In this document: in pieces, positions 8,249-15,275 of the stretch
Layout: each line of letters opens with the position of its first letter
Position numbering within the stretch: the stretch's first letter is position 1
Source of the DNA: Polynucleobacter sp. JS-JIR-II-b4
Lineage (GTDB): Bacteria; Pseudomonadota; Gammaproteobacteria; Burkholderiales; Burkholderiaceae
Reading direction: 5' to 3'
Assembly (NCBI RefSeq): GCF_018687815.1
Contig: NZ_CP061306.1
Coordinates: 1,178,001 to 1,242,000, forward strand
DNA: 64,000 nucleotides
Notes under the pieces: generated by a model
What the model was told of the DNA's origin: nothing
The model's input: only the letters and a program-made list of their open reading frames with translations
The model's database searches: none
Position numbers and translations under genes: made by a program

Positions 8249-8713
8249 TTACTTAGTCCTGTATGGCGCTTTCGAGGGAAAACAAGTTTCTTCACTAGTG
8301 TGCGTGCCGTTTCCAATAGTTGCGCCCAAGATACCACCCTGTATTTTCTCGACCTTCCTGAACTTGCCAGTTACTGGGTCAAGGGTAATGTTGGTGATGA
8401 CATTACCTGCAGGATAAGAAACCCCCATAATTTCTTCAGGCTGAAAATTTGCCTCTATCAATATCAAAATATTGGGTCGCGCCAAGGTGATGCTCTTGAC
8501 GACTTGTGCTCCATACATATCTGACTGATCTAGGTCGCGATCATCTAAAAAGATCTTGGCCTTTTGGGCGCCCGAAGCAAGAGTCATTTTCATCTCATAC
8601 TCTTCGGTGTAGCCTTTTTCTGTGCGCTTGCAATTAAATTCCAGAACGTCTACGCCCCATGCGAGAGATGAAAAGATCAAGCTTGAGCAAATGAGAAGTT
8701 TGGGTAAATTCAT
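8249..8713 (-). CDS. exported protein of unknown function
   Basis: 154 aa with a Sec signal peptide (about residues 1-20, cut after WG or GVD). The mature part is beta-rich and holds two cysteines, in LEFNCKRTEK and SEETCFPSK, that could form a disulfide spanning the whole domain. I do not recognise a family. It follows tRNA-Leu in the same orientation and converges with exbD. A periplasmic or outer-membrane-linked soluble protein is the most that can be said. Confidence 0.65.
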   Translation of the reverse strand: MNLPKLLICSSLIFSSLAWGVDVLEFNCKRTEKGYTEEYEMKMTLASGAQKAKIFLDDRDLDQSDMYGAQVVKSITLARPNILILIEANFQPEEIMGVSYPAGNVITNITLDPVTGKFRKVEKIQGGILGATIGNGTHTSEETCFPSKAPYRTK

Positions 8714-8733
8714 AAACGAGGTAGAAGTGTCTT

Positions 8734-8822
8734 TGGTGCCCGAGGCCGGAATCGAACCGGCACGACTTTTTTGAGTCGGCAGATTTTAAATCTGCTGTGT
8801 CTACCGATTTCACCACTCGGGC
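8734..8822 (-). tRNA. tRNA-Leu (anticodon UAA)
   Basis: 89-base class II tRNA. Acceptor GCCCGAG pairs with CUCGGGC, then discriminator A and an encoded CCA. The anticodon stem GCAGA/TCTGC encloses loop TTTAAAA, giving anticodon UAA. The long variable arm and the TΨC arm GGTTCGATTCC are clear. An inverted repeat (8841-8878) lies in its upstream region. Confidence 0.95.
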
Positions 8823-8840
8823 TCGCATCAACAATAAAGC

Positions 8841-8878
8841 CGTGCTAAATAAATCAAGACAAGCGAAATTTTAGCACG
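8841..8878. repeat. inverted repeat upstream of tRNA-Leu
   Basis: CGTGCTAAA (8841-8849) and TTTAGCACG (8870-8878) are perfect nine-base arms 20 bases apart. They bracket the region where the tRNA-Leu promoter must lie (a weak TTGTCT / TTTATT pair is present on the minus strand). It may be a regulatory site or simply a hairpin. Confidence 0.4.
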
Positions 8879-8885
8879 CAAGCCC

Positions 8886-8911
8886 CATATAGGGCCCTGG
8901 AGCCCTATATG
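8886..8911. repeat. perfect hairpin between tRNA-Leu and the penicillin acylase gene
   Basis: CATATAGGGC (8886-8895) and GCCCTATATG (8902-8911) pair perfectly around a six-base loop. There is no T-run on either strand, so it is not a textbook terminator. It lies about 46 bases before the acylase ATG and could be an operator or a 5' leader hairpin. Confidence 0.4.
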
Positions 8912-8957
8912 CCCCGCCACCCAAGGGTAAGATGAATAAAACATCTAGAATATATCC

Positions 8958-11417
8958 ATGAATTTACCGGCAAAATCATCGGGGCTTAGGAAACTTGTAC
9001 GGGCTGGCCTATGGCTAATAGGACCCTGCCTCATCATTGGTTTAGCAGTCACTCTTGCCTATTTATATTCTGCCCAATCCAATATCTCCGGCAAACGCGC
9101 AATTAAAAGTCTGGGTGATTCTGTTGCCATTACCTTTGATGCGTCTGACATTCCGCATATCAATGCAAAAAGCCAAGCAGATGCCTACTTTGCTTTAGGC
9201 TACCTACATGCTAGTGAACGCTCCTGGCAAATGGAAATGAATCGACGCATTGCGAGCGGTCGACTTTCAGAAATCTTGGGTAATGACACCGTAAAAATTG
9301 ATCGCTTTGTACGCACCCTCGGCATTAAGCGTGCAGCTGAACGCCAATTCGATCGTTATCCTGTTTCTGCCAAGCGTCTACTACAAGCCTATGCCGATGG
9401 CGTCAATGCTGGTAATGCGCAATTGGGTTGGGCGCTCCCAGTTGAGTATTTCCTAACAGGTTCAAAACCAGGTCATTGGTCACCAACAGATAGCGTCGCC
9501 TGGATGCTCATGATGGCGTATGACTTAGGTGGAAATTGGCAGAAAGAATTACAAAGGCTTGAGTTATCCCAATACCTCACAACCAAACAAGTTTGGGAGG
9601 TGGTGCCGCCATATGAGGCAGATGAACCCGTCAGCAATGTAGATTTTTCTAAGTTGTATAGACAGTTGAGTGTTTTTCACACCTCTCCCGGTCCAGCAGA
9701 AAGCAAGCCTCAGAATTTGCCTGCAACCGAGTTGAGCCAGTTAGATCAAATGGGAGCAAGGGATGGTATCGGCTCGAATAACTGGGCTTTGAGTGGCAAG
9801 CTAAGCACTTCTGGCAAGCCATTATTAGCTAACGACCCCCATCTAGGGCTGTCTGCTCCTGCTGTCTGGTACTTTGCTCATCTAGAGGCCCCCGGTTTAA
9901 ATGTAATCGGCGGAACCCTTCCCGGAATACCTGCAGTAGTTTTGGGTAGAACAGATAAGTTTGCATGGAGCTTTACCAATACCGGGCCTGATGTTCAAGA
10001 TTTATACATTGAGCAAATTGACTTGAAGAATCCGGGCATGTATCGGGGTCCTGATGGACCACTTCCATTCAAAGTACATCAAGAGATTATTGATATCAAG
10101 GGATCTCCATCGCTGACTTTCTTAGTAAAAGAAACTCGACATGGTCCTGTCATCTCTGATTCCTATGCAAAAGCCAAGCGTACGATTGATACGGATCGCT
10201 TTGCTCTTGCTTTCCGCTGGACGGCGCTCGATATTGAAAACCAATCTGTTGCTGGATTATTGGATATGAATCGCGCAGCCGATCTAGATCAATTCAAGCA
10301 AGCACTAAGAAAAAATTACGCTCCGATGCAAAACGTGGTCATGGCGGATATCGAAGGTAATATTGCCTATCAAGCAGCGGGAATGGCTCCCAAAAGAATT
10401 CTGCACCATGGTCTTTATGGTGTAGCGCCAGCGCCTGGCTGGGAACGGCAGTATGACTGGAACGGCTATGTGCCTTTTGAACAGCTTCCTGCCAGCAATA
10501 ACCCAGAGCAAGACTGGATAGCAACAGCCAATCAAAAAATTATCGCAGCCAATGATCCCAATCCTTTAACGGGTGATTGGGACTTGCCAACACGTTATAA
10601 CCGTATTGTTGATCTCATTAAATCTAAAAATATTCACTCCGCTGATGATATGAAAACTATGCAGGGCGATACCCTATCGCTTGGGGCAACACCATTATTA
10701 GAATTATTCAAAACCAGCCAGAGCCCCCATCCATTGAGCGCGCAAGCAATGGAAATTGGCAGAAGTTTTGATGGTGATATGAAAAAAAATAGCGCAGGCG
10801 CACTGATTTTTAATGCCTGGGCAGACCAGTTAACACGCAATCTTTTCTCCAGATTAAGTTATCTATTTACCGAAACTTATGGTTCGCGCAATTACCGGGC
10901 ACCACTCATTAATCAAATCAAGAATCCCAATAGCCCCTGGTGTGACGATCCTAAAACGCAGCAGGTTGAATCTTGCCAGGACTCTTCCAACAATGCACTT
11001 GGTAAAGCTTTGGAATATTTAAATAAGGAATATGGTGACGACCCCAAATCTTGGGTTTGGGGCAAAGCGCACATTGCCATCTCCGAGCATCGTCCATTTA
11101 GCAAGGTGCCTTTACTGGGCGAACTATTTAATATCAGAACCCCCTTCGCTGGAGATAGCTTTTCTATCAACGTGGGGCGACTTGAGCTGATGCAGTCCGA
11201 GAATCCCTATGAAACACTACAGGCGCCAAGCTTACGGACAATCTATGATTTAGCGGATCTGGAGAAATCACTCTTTGTTTATCAGACAGGCCAATCTGGA
11301 TGGGTACAAAGCAAGCTATATCGCAATATGAACTCGTTGTGGGCGAACAATGAATACCTTCCCTTGCAGATGAAACCCGAAAAGTCTAGTCGCCAGTTGG
11401 AATTAACCAATAAGTAA
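8958..11417 (+). CDS. membrane-anchored penicillin acylase family hydrolase
   Basis: 819 aa. An N-terminal membrane anchor (about residues 17-38) precedes a full S45 penicillin amidase fold. The alpha chain holds AYFALGYLHASERSWQMEMN. The self-cleavage site is at RDGIGSNNWALSG, where Ser273 after Gly272 becomes the N-terminal nucleophile. LANDPHLGLSAPAVWYFAHL follows, as in all members. Family enzymes cut amide bonds of acylated compounds, including beta-lactams and acyl-homoserine lactones. The natural substrate here cannot be told, and the anchor suggests action in the periplasm. It is a single gene, followed 84 bases later by an Adhesin_E-like gene. Confidence 0.9.
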   Translation: MNLPAKSSGLRKLVRAGLWLIGPCLIIGLAVTLAYLYSAQSNISGKRAIKSLGDSVAITFDASDIPHINAKSQADAYFALGYLHASERSWQMEMNRRIASGRLSEILGNDTVKIDRFVRTLGIKRAAERQFDRYPVSAKRLLQAYADGVNAGNAQLGWALPVEYFLTGSKPGHWSPTDSVAWMLMMAYDLGGNWQKELQRLELSQYLTTKQVWEVVPPYEADEPVSNVDFSKLYRQLSVFHTSPGPAESKPQNLPATELSQLDQMGARDGIGSNNWALSGKLSTSGKPLLANDPHLGLSAPAVWYFAHLEAPGLNVIGGTLPGIPAVVLGRTDKFAWSFTNTGPDVQDLYIEQIDLKNPGMYRGPDGPLPFKVHQEIIDIKGSPSLTFLVKETRHGPVISDSYAKAKRTIDTDRFALAFRWTALDIENQSVAGLLDMNRAADLDQFKQALRKNYAPMQNVVMADIEGNIAYQAAGMAPKRILHHGLYGVAPAPGWERQYDWNGYVPFEQLPASNNPEQDWIATANQKIIAANDPNPLTGDWDLPTRYNRIVDLIKSKNIHSADDMKTMQGDTLSLGATPLLELFKTSQSPHPLSAQAMEIGRSFDGDMKKNSAGALIFNAWADQLTRNLFSRLSYLFTETYGSRNYRAPLINQIKNPNSPWCDDPKTQQVESCQDSSNNALGKALEYLNKEYGDDPKSWVWGKAHIAISEHRPFSKVPLLGELFNIRTPFAGDSFSINVGRLELMQSENPYETLQAPSLRTIYDLADLEKSLFVYQTGQSGWVQSKLYRNMNSLWANNEYLPLQMKPEKSSRQLELTNK

Positions 11418-11501
11418 ACCATTACTACAATGGCACATGGTGGCATAGGCGCTTAAAATAGCATGTATATCTCAAAAGCAATTAATAAGGACTGAATTCT
11501 C

Positions 11502-11906
11502 ATGAAATCCATCACAACCCTACTCGCAATTTCAGCCACATTATTGACAAGTGGAAATGTCATGGCTGCCTGGCAAGAAATTGGTACGGTCGATTCATTC
11601 ACTGTTTTTGTAGATCCAGCAACAATTCAAAAACAGGATGACAAAACTCAAATTTTGTCGATGCTAGATTTTAAAAAGCCAGGTCAAAATCCACAAACCA
11701 AAGAAATTGTAAATTCGATTATTGGTCTTAATGAATTTGATTGCAGCACCGCCAAATATCGCCCAATTGAATTTAAAGCATTTGCTGGCAATGGCGGCAA
11801 AGGTAAGGTGGTTGAGGAGCAGAAAACTCCAGATAGCCCTTTTGAGGCTATTGAAAACAAAACATGGGCTGCAGGCGTGTTCAATGTTGCCTGTCGCAGC
11901 AAATAA
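11502..11906 (+). CDS. small exported protein, surface-adhesin E-like
   Basis: 134 aa with a Sec signal peptide ending at about VMAA (residue 23). The mature domain resembles the Surface-adhesin E family (Adhesin_E) common in Burkholderiales: it starts WQEIGTVDSFTVFVDPATIQ, has a middle Cys (NEFDCSTAKYRP) and ends with a second Cys (FNVACRSK). The two cysteines probably form a disulfide. The role in this host is unknown. A ribosome-binding AAGGA lies upstream of the ATG. The next gene overlaps or directly follows. Confidence 0.7.
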   Translation: MKSITTLLAISATLLTSGNVMAAWQEIGTVDSFTVFVDPATIQKQDDKTQILSMLDFKKPGQNPQTKEIVNSIIGLNEFDCSTAKYRPIEFKAFAGNGGKGKVVEEQKTPDSPFEAIENKTWAAGVFNVACRSK

Positions 11907-12267
11907 TTTTTCCTATTTGCGATTCACCCTTTTTCGCTGGCTTGGCTTAAGTTGCCTAATAGGATTATTGAGTGCTTGCGTCGCACCATTAGCAACCCTT
12001 AGTAGCTCTGGTACAGCAGCTGCCAGTACTATTGGAACCGCTGCTGTAGCAAACCCTGGCACAGCAGTAAGCCTTGCATCTTCTGCGGCGACAGGTAAAT
12101 CTCCCTTAGAGCATATGGCATCTGCCGCCACCAAAAAAGAGTGCAGCTTCTTTAATGTGATTGACTCAAAACCTATCTGTATTGAGGTTGTTCTACCCAC
12201 CGTTACGGATAAAAGTGAGCCCTTATTGGGGCCTGGAGATACGACTAAGAGTTCTGCCAAGCAATAA
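11884..12267 (+). CDS. small lipoprotein of unknown function
   Basis: Predicted lipoprotein. The frame is open far into the preceding gene, but the real start must be near its end. ATG at 11884 gives 127 aa (23-base overlap); TTG at 11917 gives 116 aa with a neater signal sequence. Either way the hydrophobic stretch WLGLSCLIGLLSAC ends in a lipobox, so the mature protein starts at that Cys. The next 60 residues are rich in Ala, Ser, Thr and Gly, and two later cysteines (KKECSFF, SKPICIEV) could pair. No family recognised. Probably co-transcribed with the Adhesin_E-like gene. Confidence 0.6.
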   Translation: MLPVAANNFSYLRFTLFRWLGLSCLIGLLSACVAPLATLSSSGTAAASTIGTAAVANPGTAVSLASSAATGKSPLEHMASAATKKECSFFNVIDSKPICIEVVLPTVTDKSEPLLGPGDTTKSSAKQ

Positions 12268-12313
12268 CTCGGGCACTTAGCCCCAAGCAGGGGGATAAGC
12301 GACTAAAATTAGT

Positions 12314-12323
12314 GCTTATAAGC
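12314..12323. repeat. short palindrome upstream of purU
   Basis: GCTTATAAGC is a perfect ten-base palindrome 20 bases upstream of the purU start. A five-base-arm repeat (ACTAA/TTAGT) lies just before it. It may be an operator, but could occur by chance. Confidence 0.25.
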
Positions 12324-12342
12324 AATCTACTAACGAATTAAT

Positions 12343-13197
12343 ATGGCCACTGAAAACTATTACCTTACTCTTACCTGCCCGAATAAACCCGGCATTGTTG
12401 CTGCGGTCTCTACTTATATATTTGAACTAGGCGGTGACATTGAAGAAGCTCAACAGTTTGATGATAAAGCGTCAAAGCGCTTTTTTATGCGCGTCAGCTT
12501 TAGCTGTCCTGCGAATGTAGAGTCACTCAGAGCGGGCTTTGTCGAAATTGCAAAGCGTTTTGAGCTCACTTGGGAATTGCGTGCAGTAAAGGATCTTAAA
12601 CGCGTATTAATCATGGCTTCCAAGTTAGACCATTGCCTGGTTGACCTTCTCTATCGCTGGCGCATTGGTGAGTTACCGATGATTATCTGTGGCATCGTCT
12701 CCAACCATCCTCGTGACGTCTATGCCAGCATTGATTTTGCGGATATCCCGTTCTACCACCTACCAGTCACACCTGAAACCAAGCCAGCCCAGGAAGCGAG
12801 ACTTCTCGAAATCGTTGCAGATTCTAAGGTAGACATGGTGATTTTGGCGCGCTACATGCAAATCTTGTCAGATGATTTATCGACTAAGCTATCTGGCCGC
12901 TGCATTAACGTGCACCACTCATTCTTGCCTAGCTTTAAGGGTGCTAAACCATACCATCAAGCGCATGCTCGCGGTATCAAGCTCATCGGTGCAACTGCCC
13001 ATTTTGTGACTAGTGATCTGGATGAAGGTCCGATCATCGAGCAAGATGTGACTCGCGTTACGCATGGCGATACACCAGAAGACTTGGTGCGTAAGGGTCG
13101 AGATTTAGAGCGCGCAGTTCTCTCAAGAGCTTTGCGTTACTACCTACACGATCGCGTCCTCATAAATGGAGCAACTTCAGTAGTCTTTTCTGATTAA
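12343..13197 (+). CDS. purU: formyltetrahydrofolate deformylase
   Basis: 284 aa, the usual PurU length. An N-terminal ACT domain (YYLTLTCPNKPGIVAAVSTY, residues about 5-85) precedes a formyl-transferase-fold catalytic domain. The latter has INVHHSFLPSFKGAKPYHQA (active-site His) and SDLDEGPIIEQD (active-site Asp). It hydrolyses 10-formyl-THF to THF and formate, balancing one-carbon pools and feeding PurT-type purine synthesis. The gene stands alone and converges with the sox-like run; an inverted repeat at 13218-13251 separates the two transcripts. Confidence 0.95.
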   Translation: MATENYYLTLTCPNKPGIVAAVSTYIFELGGDIEEAQQFDDKASKRFFMRVSFSCPANVESLRAGFVEIAKRFELTWELRAVKDLKRVLIMASKLDHCLVDLLYRWRIGELPMIICGIVSNHPRDVYASIDFADIPFYHLPVTPETKPAQEARLLEIVADSKVDMVILARYMQILSDDLSTKLSGRCINVHHSFLPSFKGAKPYHQAHARGIKLIGATAHFVTSDLDEGPIIEQDVTRVTHGDTPEDLVRKGRDLERAVLSRALRYYLHDRVLINGATSVVFSD

Positions 13198-13214
13198 CTG
13201 AAGAAAGACCCTTG

Positions 13215-13997
13215 CTAAGGCCTCACCCCTGGAGATTCTAGGGGTAGGCCTCTAGCTCGCCACATCAGAAACAGCTCTAACTGCGCCATCTCTGGCGAGC
13301 CATATTCAAATTGTTGCGCCCTCACACCGCTCATGCAGTTGCGTAGCCGTCTTTGCAATGAACCCAAGGTTTGCCACTCTAAGCGATAGATGGGATAGGC
13401 ATTGGGATGTCCTTGAGGTATTGGGCTACCGCCAAGCTTTAGGCCCGCCCTATCCTCGTGACATTGCGCACAAGATAAATTAAGCTGTCCCATACGCTCA
13501 TTAAATGACTGCCTGCCCTTTTTTAAGAAGGGTGCGTTAGCAGAATTTTCATTCACCGCAATTGGCATGCCCTTGGACTGAAATGCGATGAAGGCAGTTA
13601 AGGCTAAGAGATCTTTGCTCTCGTAGAGCAAGGCGGGGGCTGATTGAGTGCCGATTCGACACTGATTGATTTGGCCTTCCAGCGTTTGGAGTTTGCCTTT
13701 AATCACCTTAGGATATTGAGTAGCTACACCGCGCATGGATTTTTTTGCATCCCCATGACAAGTGCTACAAGCATTATTTTGTGGACCAAGCTTCTGTTGC
13801 CATAAACTTTCACCATCACCAACCCAAAACATTGCTGGATTGAGTGAAGGGTCATCTTGCATTGCCTTGTTCTCGGCAGACATCAACTCATAACTCGACT
13901 GCTGCAATGGCGGTACTGCTTTTGGAGCCCCCATGAATATAAGGCTAGCAAGTATTAGATAAATGCCACTCAGAAAAAAAGAAGTTTTCTTTTTCAC
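13215..13997 (-). CDS. soxA: diheme c-type cytochrome SoxA
   Basis: 260 aa with a signal peptide and two covalent heme sites, ACSTCHGD and SCAQCHED, so this is the diheme type. The active-site cysteine motif of SoxA is present as LRNCMSGVRAQ. SoxA with SoxX forms the periplasmic enzyme that joins a sulfur substrate to the cysteine arm of SoxYZ. The start is GTG, overlapping the soxZ stop by four bases (GTGA). It is the last gene of a leftward six-gene run. No soxB follows; the next gene is purU on the other strand. Confidence 0.92.
   Translation of the reverse strand: MKKKTSFFLSGIYLILASLIFMGAPKAVPPLQQSSYELMSAENKAMQDDPSLNPAMFWVGDGESLWQQKLGPQNNACSTCHGDAKKSMRGVATQYPKVIKGKLQTLEGQINQCRIGTQSAPALLYESKDLLALTAFIAFQSKGMPIAVNENSANAPFLKKGRQSFNERMGQLNLSCAQCHEDRAGLKLGGSPIPQGHPNAYPIYRLEWQTLGSLQRRLRNCMSGVRAQQFEYGSPEMAQLELFLMWRARGLPLESPGVRP
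13218..13251. terminator. candidate bidirectional terminator hairpin between purU and soxA
   Basis: AGGCCT-C-ACCCCT pairs with AGGGGT-A-GGCCT around a nine-base loop. The hairpin lies within the last codons of soxA and just after the purU stop. T-runs are poor on both sides, so efficiency is uncertain. Confidence 0.4.
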
Positions 13998-14323
13998 GAA
14001 ACAGTAATGTGAGACTGGTTGACTGCCTCATACCCATCATCCCCAGCCCATCTGAACTCGAGGGTTCCGGACTCAACAGCGATAGTGGTGAAGATGATTA
14101 AGGGATTAGCCCCTATTCCTGAATAGAAATCCGCTTTAAACACTTCCACAGTGTTGTAGGTGCAGGTAAAGGTACGAATAATATCGCGGGGAATGAGCTT
14201 GCCGCCCTCGGTATAGCGAAAACCTGACTCCATATCATGCTGCGCAATAGCGCGAATCTCAATAATGGAATCTTTTTTGGCCGTAGCTGGCATTGTGATG
14301 GATGTACGGGAAGTTTTACTCAT
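13994..14323 (-). CDS. soxZ: sulfur carrier subunit SoxZ
   Basis: 109 aa from the ATG at 14323 (MSKTSRTSITMP). The frame stays open further upstream, but that would run into soxY. The motifs fit SoxZ: IEIRAIAQHDMESGFRYTE, GGKLIPRDII and a C-terminal GTLEFRWAGDDGYE. SoxZ is the immunoglobulin-like partner of SoxY. The start overlaps the soxY stop as ATGA. A Shine-Dalgarno GGAG lies five bases upstream, inside the last soxY codons. Confidence 0.93.
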   Translation of the reverse strand: MSKTSRTSITMPATAKKDSIIEIRAIAQHDMESGFRYTEGGKLIPRDIIRTFTCTYNTVEVFKADFYSGIGANPLIIFTTIAVESGTLEFRWAGDDGYEAVNQSHITVS

Positions 14324-14796
14324 ACCATCTCCGTGCACGCTGAAAGGGTTACCAAAGTTTCGGCGGAGCCTTGCCAAAAACTACCATTACTCATTTGTGC
14401 AATAGCCCATACCTTCTGGCTATCAGCCAAACGGACACGCGTCGTAATGTTTGCAGTGCCCGAACGTGGAGTAAGGTAAACAGTAAAGATATTAGGCAAA
14501 GGATTGCCCTCGGCAATCACATGTATGGTCTTGACATAATCATTGGCTGTCATCGGACTATCTACACTAACCTTGAGCACGACTAAATTACCATTTTCCA
14601 CTAGCGGTGGAATAACCAGAGTGACTTTACCCTCCCGAATAGCAGCGCCACCGGTAATTTTTTTAATCGCTTCATCTGCCTCTTCTTTTTTAGCAAGGGC
14701 AGCTATCGGATTTAAACAAAAACCCAAGGCCAAAAGCCCAAGACCCTGGACTTGCTTTAGCCATTGCCTGCGATGGTTATGAATGATTTTCTTCAT
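14320..14796 (-). CDS. SoxY-related carrier protein with SACTE-type arm
   Basis: 158 aa. It has a Tat-like leader (HRRQWLKQVQGLGLLALGF) and a SoxY domain including GKVTLVIPPLVENGNLVVLK and PNIFTVYLTPRSGTANITTR. Classic SoxY ends in GGCGG, the swinging arm whose cysteine holds the sulfur intermediate. This one ends VTLSACTEMV: the cysteine (Cys154) is kept, the glycines are not. That resembles the SoxY-related proteins known for an AACIE-type arm rather than true SoxY. Its neighbours soxX, soxZ and soxA are intact, so a working carrier is likely, but not necessarily for thiosulfate. Confidence 0.88.
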   Translation of the reverse strand: MKKIIHNHRRQWLKQVQGLGLLALGFCLNPIAALAKKEEADEAIKKITGGAAIREGKVTLVIPPLVENGNLVVLKVSVDSPMTANDYVKTIHVIAEGNPLPNIFTVYLTPRSGTANITTRVRLADSQKVWAIAQMSNGSFWQGSAETLVTLSACTEMV

Positions 14797-14807
14797 CTCG
14801 ATTTCAG

Positions 14808-15248
14808 TTAATTTGTATTATTCAAAGTCACCAAGAAAGCAATAACATCTTCGATCTCTTGTCCGCTTAGTATTGTCTGCCCCGAAAACTTAGGGGCTAC
14901 ACGATTGAGGTGTTTAGTTTCATAATAAGCCGGCATGATCGTTTGTGGATTGAAGTGTGCTGCATTCACAATACGCGCCCTTAGTTGTGGGGCATTTAAG
15001 CGAGCCACGCTCATCTTCAGTTCAGGAGCTAAGTTCCCCTGAAAGCGCTCTTCTGGAAACGGGCCGCTGTGACATAGCAAACATAAACCTGTTTGACGAC
15101 TTGCCACAATCACTCTACCACGCACCGGATTGCCAGCCTCAGAAGAAAGGGATTCGAAAATCGAATCACCCACGATTACTTGAGCGTGCACAGCATTGAG
15201 ATTGAGGATGACTAGCAATGAAAATGCTAGTGCAATCCTCTTTCTCAT
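14808..15248 (-). CDS. soxX: monoheme c-type cytochrome SoxX
   Basis: 146 aa from the ATG at 15248 (a GTG two codons upstream is also possible). There is a signal peptide ending near VHAQ and a single heme site TGLCLLCHSGPF. The C-terminal half contains MPAYYETKHLNRVAPKFSG, with a methionine suitable as heme ligand, and LSGQEIEDVIAFLVTLN. It is the electron-accepting subunit of SoxXA. The gene begins only about 27 bases after the molybdenum hydroxylase gene, with no room for a strong separate promoter, so all six genes are probably one transcript. Confidence 0.92.
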   Translation of the reverse strand: MRKRIALAFSLLVILNLNAVHAQVIVGDSIFESLSSEAGNPVRGRVIVASRQTGLCLLCHSGPFPEERFQGNLAPELKMSVARLNAPQLRARIVNAAHFNPQTIMPAYYETKHLNRVAPKFSGQTILSGQEIEDVIAFLVTLNNTN

Positions 15249-15275
15249 CGACACAATGTCACTGTGAACTAACGC

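Noticed and set aside
11722-11883. Upstream extension of the small lipoprotein frame
   Set aside because: It would overlap most of the preceding gene, and the signal peptide with lipobox only makes sense from a start near 11884-11917.
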